Source: Bradyrhizobium neotropicale | Lineage (GTDB): Bacteria; Pseudomonadota; Alphaproteobacteria; Rhizobiales; Xanthobacteraceae | Direction of reading: 5' to 3' | DNA length: 52,302 bases | Assembly: GCF_001641695.1 (NCBI RefSeq) | Contig: NZ_LSEF01000037.1 | Location: 52,697 to 104,998, forward strand | Part shown: piece after piece, positions 34,806 to 44,224 of the stretch | Numbering within the stretch: position 1 is the first letter of the stretch | Layout of the letters: each line of letters opens with the position of its first letter | Program-made: the position numbers and the translations under genes | The notes under the pieces: model-generated | What the model was told of the DNA's origin: nothing | Seen by the model: the letters and a program-made list of their open reading frames with translations, nothing else | Database searches by the model: none

Positions 34806-34822
34806 TGTAAGCGGCGATTACA
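34806..34822. promoter_or_regulatory. Imperfect TetR operator 1
   Basis: TGTAAGCGGCGATTACA has inverted arms TGTAA/TTACA and matches the second site in TGTAA...GATTACA. It lies 29 nt upstream of the TetR gene start. Confidence 0.65.
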
Positions 34823-34848
34823 CCGTTGACGATCGCTTCTCGCCAAAA

Positions 34849-34865
34849 TGTAATCAATGATTACA
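34849..34865. promoter_or_regulatory. Perfect TetR operator 2
   Basis: TGTAATCAATGATTACA is an exact 8-1-8 palindrome. It lies 43 bp from operator 1, about four helix turns, and 20 nt before the ATG of the membrane-protein gene. Confidence 0.75.
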
Positions 34866-34885
34866 TAGCGGAGAGGATCATCGTC

Positions 34886-35506
34886 ATGACGCAACGTCGA
34901 AGCTGGCTCGAAGGCTGGCGGCTGCTCGCCGCCCTCACCCTCAGTCTGGTCGCCCTGAGCCTGTGGATCGCCTCGATGCGGCAGTTCGAGATCGAGGGCG
35001 TGGGGATGGTGATCCGCTTCACGGCGCGCAGTTCGCTCCTCCTGTTCTGCCTCGCCTTCGGCGCCGCGGCGCTGGCGCGGCTCTGGCCCAACGCCTGGAC
35101 GCACTGGCAGCGCCGCAACCGGCGCTACCTCGGCCTGAGCTTCGCCGCCTCTCACGCCATCCACGCGGTTGCGATCATCGCGTTCGCCAAGATGGACCCC
35201 GTCGGCTTTGCGGCGGCGACCTCGGCCGCCTCATTCATCTTCGGCGGCATCGGCTACACCTTCATCATCGCGATGAGCGCGACCTCGTTCGACCGGACGG
35301 CGGTGCTGATCGGACCGCGCGCCTGGCGCGCGCTCCACCTTGTCGGCGGTTATTATCTCTGGTTCCAGTTCATGGTGTCGTTCGGCATGCGCGTGCCGGC
35401 GATGCTGCCCTACGCGGCCTTCCTGCTGCCGCTGCTCGCCGTAATGGCGCTGCGCATGATCGCAATGGCCGCACACCCGCGCGGACGAACGGTCGCGGCC
35501 GGCTAG
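34886..35506 (+). CDS. Ferric-reductase-like transmembrane protein
   Basis: This 206-aa membrane protein has six hydrophobic segments and paired His residues in helices (SHAIHAVAI and HLVGGYYLW), which could bind haem as in the ferric reductase-like/MsrQ/YedZ group. No separate redox domain is present. A GGAGAGG ribosome-binding site precedes the ATG at 34886; an upstream in-frame start at 34826 would read through the operators. Divergent from the TetR gene and probably its target. The family match is a fold-level impression. Confidence 0.7.
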   Translation: MTQRRSWLEGWRLLAALTLSLVALSLWIASMRQFEIEGVGMVIRFTARSSLLLFCLAFGAAALARLWPNAWTHWQRRNRRYLGLSFAASHAIHAVAIIAFAKMDPVGFAAATSAASFIFGGIGYTFIIAMSATSFDRTAVLIGPRAWRALHLVGGYYLWFQFMVSFGMRVPAMLPYAAFLLPLLAVMALRMIAMAAHPRGRTVAAG

Positions 35507-35516
35507 CACACCCGTC

Positions 35517-36365
35517 TCACCGCGACACCAGGCCGAGCTGCTTGCCGATGATGCGGTCGAGGGCGCGCTTGGGCAGCGTCGCCCCCATCAGGTGCCGCAT
35601 CGGGTCCGGCGTGATCTGGTAGCGCACCTTGGGTCTCGCGGCGGTGAGCGCCTCGAACACGATTTCGGCGATCCGCTCGGCCGGCAGGCCGCTTTCGGCG
35701 AGCTTGCTCATGAACGCCATCAGCCTGTTGAGCACTGGGAAATAGGGCGAGTTCTGATAGGCGGAGACGTCGAACTGCTCCGCCTTGCTCCAGATCGGCG
35801 TCTTCACCGCGCCTGGCGCGATGATGACGACGTCGATGCCATACAGCATCAGCTCGCGGCGCAGGCTTTCCGACAGCCCTTCGACGGCGTGCTTCGAGGT
35901 GCAGTAGGGCGCCATCAAGGGGTTGCCGTTCTTCCCGGCGACCGAGCTCATCATGACGATCCGGCCCTTGGGCCCCCTGAGCGAGGCATCGGCGCCGAGC
36001 AGCGGGCCGAACGCCTGGGTCGCAATGACGGGCCCCATGACGTTGACGTCCATCTGCCGGCGGAATTCGTCGGCGGACAATTCCAGGACGGGGCCGGCGA
36101 CCGCGACCCCCGCATTGTTGACGAGACCTGCGAGCGTCTCACCGCCCAGCGCCTTGCGCACTTGCCGCGCCGCAACAAACACCGCAGCCTCATCGGTGAC
36201 GTCGAACAGGAGCGGCGTGAAGTTGGCGCCGAGCTCGGCCTTGAGCCGGTCCGCGTCCTCCTGCTTGCGTACGCTACCGAAAACGCGGAAGCCGCGCTCG
36301 ATCAGGAATTTTGTGGTCGCCCAGCCAATGCCGGTGGATACGCCGGTGATGACGACAGATCGCAT
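35517..36365 (-). CDS. Short-chain dehydrogenase/reductase (SDR)
   Basis: This 282-aa classical SDR has the cofactor motif TGVSTGIG, the LVNNAGVAVAG stretch, catalytic Ser in MMSSVAGKNG and the YCTSK catalytic Tyr/Lys. It resembles retinol-dehydrogenase-like and oxidoreductase subfamilies of unknown substrate. The ATG at 36365 begins MRSVVITGVSTGIG. It is convergent with the TetR-controlled membrane gene (10-nt gap), so it is a separate unit. Confidence 0.92.
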   Translation of the reverse strand: MRSVVITGVSTGIGWATTKFLIERGFRVFGSVRKQEDADRLKAELGANFTPLLFDVTDEAAVFVAARQVRKALGGETLAGLVNNAGVAVAGPVLELSADEFRRQMDVNVMGPVIATQAFGPLLGADASLRGPKGRIVMMSSVAGKNGNPLMAPYCTSKHAVEGLSESLRRELMLYGIDVVIIAPGAVKTPIWSKAEQFDVSAYQNSPYFPVLNRLMAFMSKLAESGLPAERIAEIVFEALTAARPKVRYQITPDPMRHLMGATLPKRALDRIIGKQLGLVSR

Positions 36366-36981
36366 GATGGCCTCCCCCCTCAATCTCTCGGGATCATGTA
36401 GGGGAAAGGGAACAGAGTGCAACGCTGCCCGCCCATCGCGCGGCCAGATGCGCGTCCTCTCGCATCCGCGATCGAGGTCAAGAAGCGCGCGCGAACGTCA
36501 GCTCTTAAGATGATGTACTGCACGAAGCCGCCTTCGCGCATGTCTCGCGAATGATTACAGCGAGGATGAAGAGCCGAATCCTAGACTCTGATGTCAATGG
36601 TCTTTTGAAGGTTGGAGAAGGGAGGCAAAGGCCTCAGAAACAGCGCGAGCTCAAGAATGTGCTTTAAGCGTCAATTCTTGGACTTCATGCCGCGCTTCAA
36701 CATCGAAGAATTTGAATGAAGCACCAGCGCTTGCGCCGAGAAGGAAAGAGCGAGAGCGCTGCTCGCGATCTCGCTCCGGTTGTAGTCGCGAAGGTTTAAT
36801 ATTTGGTTTGGCGAGTGAAGCTCTTGTTTCACCCTCTTGTCCCGGACGCGGTGCAGCGCGTCAGCGATGCGCCGCAGAGCCGGATCCATCTAGCCGCGTG
36901 GACCCCGGATCAGCAGCGCATCACACTGGACGATGCTTCGCATCGCCAGGAGTGCTGCGCTGCATCCGGGGAACGCAAGCC
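36366..36981. other. 616-nt intergenic region, partly AT-rich
   Basis: The central part (about 36550-36840) is visibly lower in GC than the surroundings and holds no convincing gene. A 72-codon minus-strand frame at 36671-36889 starts in repeat DNA and is unrecognised. The right-hand part (36885-36980) is a repeat block. It may be a decayed insertion. Confidence 0.5.
36885..36980. repeat. Intergenic repeat block beside ilvC
   Basis: Contains GACCCCGGATCAGCAGCGCA and TGCGCTGCATCCGGGGAA as inverted arms, with the inner pair GATGCTTCGCATC. It sits directly after the ilvC stop codon and may act as a transcription end. Confidence 0.6.
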
Positions 36982-38088
<1,107 letters not shown>

Positions 38089-38132
38089 TTAGGTCCCCTG
38101 GGAAACCCGTTTCTGCATGGAAATCTGCGGCA

Positions 38133-38735
38133 TCATGCATCCATGAAGACGGGGTAGAGGGAGGCGAGCAGCAGGATCGCCATCAGGATATTGAAGGCGC
38201 GGACCAGCCGCTCCGAGGTCAGGACCGGCCGCAGCGCGGTCCCGAACAGGGCCCAGACCACGGTCGAGACCGTACCCACCAGCAGGCTGATCAGGGTCTG
38301 GATGGCGATGTTGACCGGAAACCGGGCGATGGCGGCATAGGCCGTGATGGTGCCGATCACGATCACCCAGCCCTTGGCGTTGATCCACTGGAACATCGCC
38401 GCGCCCCAGAACGTCATCGGCCCGCGACCGTCCCCCTCCCCCGGCTTGGTCGGCCCGGACAGGGCGATCGCAGAGGCAAGATAGATCAGATAGACGGCGC
38501 CGGCATATTTCAGGATGGTCTGGAGGATGGGATAGGCCAGGAACACGGTGCCGAGCCCGAGGCCGACGGCGCCGACCATGAAGGCAAACCCGATGGTGAT
38601 GCCGGCGATGTGCGGGATGGTGCGGCGGAAGCCGTAGGTCAGCCCCGACGACAGCAGCATGATGTTGTTCGGCCCCGGCGTGAAGAACATCACGACCGCA
38701 AAGATGATGAAGGCATAGAGCAGCGACTGGGACAT
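38133..38735 (-). CDS. LysE family exporter (RhtB-like)
   Basis: This 200-aa inner-membrane protein has about six helices and the LysE/RhtB opening MFFTPGPNNIMLLSSGLTYG. Such proteins export amino acids or derivatives. The ATG at 38735 is preferred over a GTG at 38741 because of a GAGG spacing of five bases. It lies 7 nt downstream of the EamA gene and is probably cotranscribed with it, 131 nt before ilvC. Confidence 0.88.
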   Translation of the reverse strand: MSQSLLYAFIIFAVVMFFTPGPNNIMLLSSGLTYGFRRTIPHIAGITIGFAFMVGAVGLGLGTVFLAYPILQTILKYAGAVYLIYLASAIALSGPTKPGEGDGRGPMTFWGAAMFQWINAKGWVIVIGTITAYAAIARFPVNIAIQTLISLLVGTVSTVVWALFGTALRPVLTSERLVRAFNILMAILLLASLYPVFMDA

Positions 38736-38742
38736 ACTCACC

Positions 38743-39618
38743 TCATGCTGTCTTCGGCAGCGTCTGCGGACGCCGGGCCAGCAGCATCACCGCGATGCCG
38801 CCGATGACGGTAAGCATGCCGGCGAGGCGCAGCGGCCCGAACTTCTCGCCGAACGCGATGCTGGAGGCGGCCGAGCCGACGAACGGCACCAGGAGCGCGA
38901 ACGGCACCACCTGCGCGGCGGGATAATCGCGCAGCAGCCGACCCCAGAGCCAATAGGCGATGCTGGTGGAAATGGCGCCGAGCGCCAGCATGCAAAGAAC
39001 GACCGTTAGAGACATATGCGTCAATGAGGCCCAGGTCGGCCCCGGGCCGTTGGCGATCAGAGCCAGCGCAAACAGCGGCACGGCCGAGGCGAGGCACAGC
39101 CAGGCAAACAGATCGAACATCGGCACGCCACGGGCGCCGCGTAAGAGGAGATTGCCGATCGCGAAAGAGATCGGCGAGATCATCAGCACTGCAAAGGCAC
39201 TGACGCTGAAATCATAGCCGACGGTGCCGCAGATCATCAGGAGGCCGACCGCTGCAATCGCAATGCCGAGCATCTGCACCGGAGTCGGCCGTTCGCCGAA
39301 GGCGAGCACCGCAAACCCGATGGTGAACAGCGCCTGGCTCTGCACGATGACGCTGGTGAGCCCCACCGGCACGCCATGGGCGATGCCATAGGCCTGAGAC
39401 AAGAACTGGCCGAGGAACAGCGTGAAGCTGATCGCGATCAGCAGCGGCCAGGCGATTTTCGGCTTGCGGATGAACAGGCACGGCACCGCGGCGATGATGA
39501 AGCGCAGCGCCGTCATCAGCTCCGGCGACAATTCGTCGAGCGCGATCCGGCTCGCCACGAAGGCAAGGCCCCAGATGATCGCCACCAGGACGGCGATGAG
39601 GATGTCGGCCGGCTTCAT
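38743..39618 (-). CDS. EamA family (DMT superfamily) transporter
   Basis: This 291-aa membrane protein consists of two EamA repeats: about residues 5-135 (IIWGLAFVASRIALDELSPE, ... IVQSQALFTIGFAVLAFGERPT) and about 145-285 (... FALLVPFVGSAASSIAFGEK). It has ten predicted helices, with the GE(R/K) end motif in each half. EamA exports cysteine-pathway metabolites in E. coli; the substrate here is open. Confidence 0.9.
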   Translation of the reverse strand: MKPADILIAVLVAIIWGLAFVASRIALDELSPELMTALRFIIAAVPCLFIRKPKIAWPLLIAISFTLFLGQFLSQAYGIAHGVPVGLTSVIVQSQALFTIGFAVLAFGERPTPVQMLGIAIAAVGLLMICGTVGYDFSVSAFAVLMISPISFAIGNLLLRGARGVPMFDLFAWLCLASAVPLFALALIANGPGPTWASLTHMSLTVVLCMLALGAISTSIAYWLWGRLLRDYPAAQVVPFALLVPFVGSAASSIAFGEKFGPLRLAGMLTVIGGIAVMLLARRPQTLPKTA

Positions 39619-39691
39619 TGTTCTTGTTCTTGGCTGTTTCTTGGCTCTGCTCTGTCGTGCCGCTCTGTTGTCGTCTGGGCCTGCTCGGCCT

Positions 39692-40381
39692 TTACGTGGA
39701 AGGATTGGGTTTGCGCAGCAGATAAGTGCCGTGCATGGGGGCGTGGTAGTCGGCCGAGACCAGCGTGAAACCGACGTCGGTCAGCATCCGCTCCATGACC
39801 CAGCCGAAGGTGGAATATTCGTCGCGCATATGCGTCACCACGCCCTCGCGCGAGAAATCATGGTTCTTGATCTGGAAGTCGGCCCATTGCTCGACGTCGC
39901 GCTCGACGGCGTCGGGCATCGCGGCGAAGACGATGTCGCGCAGGTAAAAGGTCGCGCCGGGCTTCAGCGCGCGATAGATCCGCGATATCGCCACCGCCTT
40001 CCAGAAATCCGGCAGATGATGCAGCGTGAACTCGCTGACGATCAGGTCGTAGGATTCCGGCCGGTAGGAGAAGCTGAGCAAGCCGGCCGATTGGGTGCGC
40101 ACGGGCGCCTTGCGGTCGCGGGCATAGATTTCGGCGAGCGCCAGCATCGCCGGGGAGATGTCGATGGCGTCGACCTCGGCGCCCATCAGCGCGGCTTCGG
40201 TCGCGAGCACGCCGTTGCCGCAGCCGATGTCGGCAATGCGCCAGCCTCGCTGTACCCCGAGCATTTTCAGCGCGGCGCGCGCGCGCAGATCGGCATCGTC
40301 ATGATTGTCATAGATCGACGCCACCGCGGGCTCGATGCCCATCCGGTTCCGCTCGTTGTAGTACCAGTCGCGCGCCAACAT
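39692..40381 (-). CDS. Class I SAM-dependent methyltransferase
   Basis: This 229-aa protein has motif I IADIGCGNGVLATEA, an acidic residue in VDAIDISPAMLALAE, and LIVSEFTLHHLPDFW with the post-motif GATFYLRDIVF. The substrate is not evident. It begins 3 nt after the ilvN stop, so it is the last gene of the ilvB operon, a link to branched-chain metabolism that cannot be interpreted further from sequence. Confidence 0.88.
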   Translation of the reverse strand: MLARDWYYNERNRMGIEPAVASIYDNHDDADLRARAALKMLGVQRGWRIADIGCGNGVLATEAALMGAEVDAIDISPAMLALAEIYARDRKAPVRTQSAGLLSFSYRPESYDLIVSEFTLHHLPDFWKAVAISRIYRALKPGATFYLRDIVFAAMPDAVERDVEQWADFQIKNHDFSREGVVTHMRDEYSTFGWVMERMLTDVGFTLVSADYHAPMHGTYLLRKPNPST

Positions 40382-40384
40382 GGT

Positions 40385-40927
40385 TCACATCCCTTCAGGC
40401 CCGCGGCCGATCGCGGCAACGCCAGTGCGCGACACCTCGACGAGGCCGAGCGGGCGCATCAGGTCGATAAATTGATTGATTTTGTCGGTATTGCCTGTGA
40501 TCTCAAACACAAAACTCTCGGTTGTCGCATCGATCACCCGGGCCCGGAACGCGTCCGCGAGTCTGAGCGCCTCGACCCGGTGCTCGCCCTCTCCGCGCAC
40601 CTTCACCATCGCAAGTTCCCGCTCGATCGAGCGCTTGGTCTGCGTCATGTCGACGACGCGGTAGACCGGGATCATGCGGTCGAGCTGATGCTTGATCTGC
40701 TCGATCACCATCGGCGTGCCCGTGGTGACGATGGTGATGCGCGAGAGATGCTTCTGGCTCTCGGTCTCCGAGACCGTGAGGCTCTCGATGTTGTAGCCGC
40801 GGCCCGAGAACAGGCCGATGACGCGCGCGAGCACGCCCGGCTCGTTCTGCACGAGCACCGCGAGCGTGTGCGTCTCGTTGGGATCGTGGCGGTCCTCGAT
40901 GAAATAGGCGGATGCGGGCTGGTTCAT
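40385..40927 (-). CDS. ilvN: Acetolactate synthase small (regulatory) subunit
   Basis: This 180-aa protein has an N-terminal ACT domain (THTLAVLVQNEPGVLARVIGLFSGRGYNIESLTV) and a C-terminal ALS_ss_C domain (ELAMVKVRGEGEH, ... FRARVIDATTESFVFEITG). It activates IlvB and gives valine feedback. Length fits the family (160-180). The ATG at 40927 is followed by MNQPASAYFIED; an upstream Met at 40954 lies in the spacer. It lies 23 nt after the dehydratase gene. Confidence 0.96.
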   Translation of the reverse strand: MNQPASAYFIEDRHDPNETHTLAVLVQNEPGVLARVIGLFSGRGYNIESLTVSETESQKHLSRITIVTTGTPMVIEQIKHQLDRMIPVYRVVDMTQTKRSIERELAMVKVRGEGEHRVEALRLADAFRARVIDATTESFVFEITGNTDKINQFIDLMRPLGLVEVSRTGVAAIGRGPEGM

Positions 40928-40950
40928 TGTCGTCCCCTTTATTCTCTTCG

Positions 40951-41934
40951 TCACGCCATCGCCGGTCGGGCTAAAGGCGCATTCGTTCCAACCCAGCGGC
41001 GGAACAGATCGAAATCGATATTGCCGCCCGAGAGCACGAGACCCACTCGCCTGCCCCCGAACTTGCTCTTTTCCTGCAGCGCCGCGGCGAGCGCGGCGGC
41101 GCCGGCGCCTTCGGCAAGATTATGCGTATCGGTCCAGTAGGCGCGGATCGCGGAGGCGACCTCGTCGTCCGTAACCTGGACGATGCGGGAGGCGCCCTTG
41201 CGAATCAGTGCGAGCGCATCCGCGTCGGGGATGCGCGTCGCCATGCCGTCGGCAAGCGTGTTGCTGGTCTCGGTCGTCACGATCGTGCCGGACGCGAAGG
41301 ATAGCGCGTAGGACGGCGCCTCGGTCGACTGCACGCCGACGATCTCGGTCTTCAGGCCGAGGAGGTCGCGCGCCATGATGCAGCCGCAGATGCCGGAGCC
41401 CTGCCCGATCGGCACGTACAGAATGTCGAGGTCGGGCGCGGCCCTGAACAGCTCGAGCGCATAGGTCGCCACGCCCAGCACCAGATCAGGGTGGAACGAG
41501 GGCACCATGTGGAGGCCGGCGAATTGCGCGCGGCGCTCGGCCTCCTCGCGCGCGGCCTGAAAGTCCTCGCCGTGCTCGACCAGCTCGGCGCCAAATGCCT
41601 TCATCGCCCGGTTCTTCTCGACCGAGTTGCCGCGCGGCACGTAGATCACGGCCGGCACGCCATGCCGGCTGGCCGCGAACGCCAGGCTCTGGCCGTGATT
41701 GCCGCGCGTCGCCGAAATGATGCCGGGCGTGTGCGGCCGTTCGCGCTTCAGCCGTTCGAGATAGACGAGGCCGCCGCGCACCTTGAAGGCGCCGATCGGC
41801 GTGTGGTTCTCGTGCTTGACCACGACCTCTGTGCCGAGCCGCTCAGCGAGCAAGGGCCAGGCATGCGCCGGCGTCGCCGGCACCGCCTGCCCCACGATCG
41901 CATGTGCGCGCTCGAGCTCCTTCAGGTCGAACAT
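40951..41934 (-). CDS. Threonine dehydratase-like PLP enzyme
   Basis: This 327-aa fold-type II PLP enzyme has Lys51 in ENHTPIGAFKVRGG, SATRGNHGQSLAFAA for PLP contacts, and a phosphate-binding loop reading PIGQGSGICG instead of the usual SGGGG. There is no C-terminal ACT regulatory domain, so a catabolic-type or unregulated enzyme is likely. Deamination of threonine to 2-oxobutyrate would feed isoleucine synthesis, consistent with its place between ilvB and ilvN, but other hydroxyamino acids are possible. The start lies 4 nt after the ilvB stop. Confidence 0.85.
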   Translation of the reverse strand: MFDLKELERAHAIVGQAVPATPAHAWPLLAERLGTEVVVKHENHTPIGAFKVRGGLVYLERLKRERPHTPGIISATRGNHGQSLAFAASRHGVPAVIYVPRGNSVEKNRAMKAFGAELVEHGEDFQAAREEAERRAQFAGLHMVPSFHPDLVLGVATYALELFRAAPDLDILYVPIGQGSGICGCIMARDLLGLKTEIVGVQSTEAPSYALSFASGTIVTTETSNTLADGMATRIPDADALALIRKGASRIVQVTDDEVASAIRAYWTDTHNLAEGAGAAALAAALQEKSKFGGRRVGLVLSGGNIDFDLFRRWVGTNAPLARPAMA

Positions 41935-41938
41935 CACA

Positions 41939-43714
41939 TCACACCAGCGCCTTGCCGCCCGCGAATGCGGTCGCCGTGGCTTCGTCGTTCGCCTGTTCCG
42001 GCAACAGCATCTCGTTATGCGCCTTGCCGGAGGGAATCATCGGGAAGCAGTTTTCGAGCGCCGCGACGCGGCAGTCGAACAGCACCGGACGCTTGACCGA
42101 GATCATCTCCTTGATGGCGCCGTCGAGATCGGCAGGCTTGTGCGCCTGGATGCCGACGCCGCCATAGGCTTCCGCGAGCTTGACGAAATCCGGCAGGGCT
42201 TCGGAGTAGGAATGCGACAGCCGGTTGCCGTGCAGCAACTGCTGCCACTGCCGCACCATGCCCATGTATTGGTTGTTCAGGATGAAGATCTTGATCGGCA
42301 GCTCGTACTGAACCGCCGTCGACATCTCCTGCATCGTCATCTGCACCGAGGCATCGCCCGCGATGTCGATGACGAGGCTGTCGGGATGCGCGACCTGCAC
42401 GCCGAGCGCCGCCGGCAGACCGTAGCCCATCGTGCCGAGACCGCCCGACGTCATCCAGCGGTGCGGCTCCTCGAAGCCGAAGAACTGCGCCGCCCACATC
42501 TGGTGCTGGCCGACCTCGGTCGTGATGTAGGTATCCTTGCCGCGCGTCAGCTCGAACAGGCGCTGGATCGCATATTGCGGCAGGATGACGTCGTTGCTCT
42601 TCTTGTAGAACAGCGAATTGCGGGCGCGCCACTGCGCGATCTGCTGCCACCACGCCTTGATGTCGGGCTTCTTCGCCTCTGCCTTGAACACCTGGAGGAT
42701 GTCGCCGAGGACGTTGCCGCAGTCGCCGATGATCGGCACGTCGACGCGGATGTTCTTGTTGATCGAGGACGGGTCGATGTCGATGTGGATCTTCTTCGAG
42801 CCCGGCGAGAACGCATCGACGCGGCCGGTGATGCGGTCGTCGAAGCGCGCGCCGACGCACAGCATGACGTCGCAATCATGCATGGTCATGTTGGCCTCAT
42901 AGGTGCCGTGCATGCCGAGCATGCCGAGCCAGTTCTTGCCCGACGCCGGATATGCGCCCAGCCCCATCAGCGTGGAGGTGATCGGAAAGCCGGTAACCTC
43001 GACCAGCTCGCGCAGCAGCTTGGTCGCCTCGGGACCGGAATTGATGACGCCACCGCCGCTGTAGATCACGGGACGCTTGGCGTGGGCGAGTAGCGCCACC
43101 GCCTTGCGAATCTGCGTCGCGTCACCCTTCACGCGCGGCGCATAGGACCGGTGCACGTCGGATTTGCGCGGCGGATGGTAGGTGCCGGTGGCGAACTGCA
43201 CGTCCTTCGGCACGTCGACGAGCACCGGGCCGGGACGGCCGGAGGTCGCGACGTAGAAGGCCTCGTGCAGCACTTTTGCGAGATCGTTGACGTCGCGCAC
43301 CAGCCAATTGTGCTTGGTGCAGGGGCGCGTGATGCCGACGGTGTCGCACTCCTGGAACGCGTCGTTGCCGATCAGATGCGTCGGCACCTGGCCGGTGATG
43401 CAGACGAGCGGAATCGAATCCATCAGCGCGTCGGTCAGCGGCGTCACCATGTTGGTGGCGCCGGGGCCGGAGGTCACCAGCACGACGCCCGGCTTGCCGG
43501 TCGAGCGCGCATAACCTTCCGCGGCGTGGCCCGCGCCCTGCTCGTGGCGGACCAGGATGTGCTGGACCTCGCTCTGCTGGAAGATCTCGTCATAGATCGG
43601 AAGCACCGCGCCGCCGGGATAGCCGAAGATATCCTTCACGCCATGATCGATGAGCGCGCGAACGATCATCGCGGCGCCGGTCATCTGGTTCGGATCGTGG
43701 CTCTTGTCGCTCAT
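41939..43714 (-). CDS. ilvB: Acetolactate synthase large (catalytic) subunit
   Basis: This 591-aa ThDP enzyme makes acetolactate and acetohydroxybutyrate. It has the catalytic Glu58 region (HILVRHEQGAGHAAEGYA), GPGATNMVTPLTDALMDSIP, and the ThDP-binding DIAGDASVQMTMQEMSTAVQ...NN motif (ILNNQYMGMVRQWQ). A GGAG ribosome-binding site precedes the ATG at 43714. It heads the operon ilvB-dehydratase-ilvN-methyltransferase, whose leader holds an attenuator with the 21-codon peptide at 43824-43889. Confidence 0.97.
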   Translation of the reverse strand: MSDKSHDPNQMTGAAMIVRALIDHGVKDIFGYPGGAVLPIYDEIFQQSEVQHILVRHEQGAGHAAEGYARSTGKPGVVLVTSGPGATNMVTPLTDALMDSIPLVCITGQVPTHLIGNDAFQECDTVGITRPCTKHNWLVRDVNDLAKVLHEAFYVATSGRPGPVLVDVPKDVQFATGTYHPPRKSDVHRSYAPRVKGDATQIRKAVALLAHAKRPVIYSGGGVINSGPEATKLLRELVEVTGFPITSTLMGLGAYPASGKNWLGMLGMHGTYEANMTMHDCDVMLCVGARFDDRITGRVDAFSPGSKKIHIDIDPSSINKNIRVDVPIIGDCGNVLGDILQVFKAEAKKPDIKAWWQQIAQWRARNSLFYKKSNDVILPQYAIQRLFELTRGKDTYITTEVGQHQMWAAQFFGFEEPHRWMTSGGLGTMGYGLPAALGVQVAHPDSLVIDIAGDASVQMTMQEMSTAVQYELPIKIFILNNQYMGMVRQWQQLLHGNRLSHSYSEALPDFVKLAEAYGGVGIQAHKPADLDGAIKEMISVKRPVLFDCRVAALENCFPMIPSGKAHNEMLLPEQANDEATATAFAGGKALV

Positions 43715-43770
43715 TGGCTTGCTCCGGATGCGCTGTTGTCAGCGGCTTCGTTCTGGTCGGGTTCGGGAAA

Positions 43771-43794
43771 TAAAAAAGGCCCCGAAGAGGGCCC
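43771..43794 (-). terminator. ilv attenuator terminator
   Basis: On the minus strand a GC-rich hairpin (GGCCC/GGGCC arms, loop TCTTCG) is followed by TTTTTTA. It lies 57 nt upstream of the ilvB start and 30 nt after the leader-peptide stop. Another 10-bp inverted repeat, GCACACCGCC (43797-43806) with GGCGGTGTGC (43836-43845), lies between, overlapping the end of the leader frame and could compete with it. Confidence 0.8.
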
Positions 43795-43823
43795 ATGCAC
43801 ACCGCCTGTCTTGTGGATGGCAG

Positions 43824-43889
43824 CTAGCCACCCCCGGCGGTGTGCCTGGGTACGACGGCGATAAGGAGTTTGGTAATAATGTTACGCAT
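43824..43889 (-). CDS. ilv operon leader peptide, 21 aa
   Basis: The frame encodes MRNIITKLLIAVV followed by PRHTAGGG and a TAG stop. Consecutive Ile-Ile, Leu-Leu-Ile and Val-Val codons are the regulatory residues expected for isoleucine/leucine/valine attenuation. Stalling at these codons would change folding of the downstream stems (43797-43845 and the terminator at 43771-43794). It is too short for most gene finders. The regulatory residues, the spacing and the terminator together make a strong case, although the RNA structure switch itself was only inspected by eye. Confidence 0.85.
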   Translation of the reverse strand: MRNIITKLLIAVVPRHTAGGG

Positions 43890-44033
43890 GGCGGCGCCCG
43901 GCTTCCCAAAGGTTGCGCGAAACATAGCGACCAAAGCCTGGATGTCAAGGCAAAGCGGCCATTCCCACGCGATTTTGGCAGTGTAGCGGTGTTCCCGCGG
44001 TTCGGCGAGGGGGAAATTGCGGCACCGCCAACA

Positions 44034-44215
44034 ATCCTCCGTCATCCGGGGCGATGCGACGGGATCGCGCGAAGCGCGACGCCGGAGCATCGAGCCCGGA
44101 ATCCATAACCACAGGCCCTGATGTGGGGCGAGGCTTGGCCGGCGGTCATCGCCCACAACCATCTCGGGATGCGGGGGCCTGGCTCGCGCTTTGCGCGCGC
44201 CGGAAACGACGACCG
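44034..44215. repeat. Intergenic repeat block
   Basis: A composite of CCGTCATCCGGGGCGATGCG-type, GCGCGAAGCGCGACGCCGGAG-type and GGCCTGGCTCGCGCTTTGCG-type segments with many short inverted arms (for example TCGCGCGAAGCGCGA). It resembles dispersed Bradyrhizobium repeats and holds no gene. The stretch from 43890 to 44033 holds only the presumed ilvB promoter. Confidence 0.55.
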
Positions 44216-44224
44216 GACACGCCC

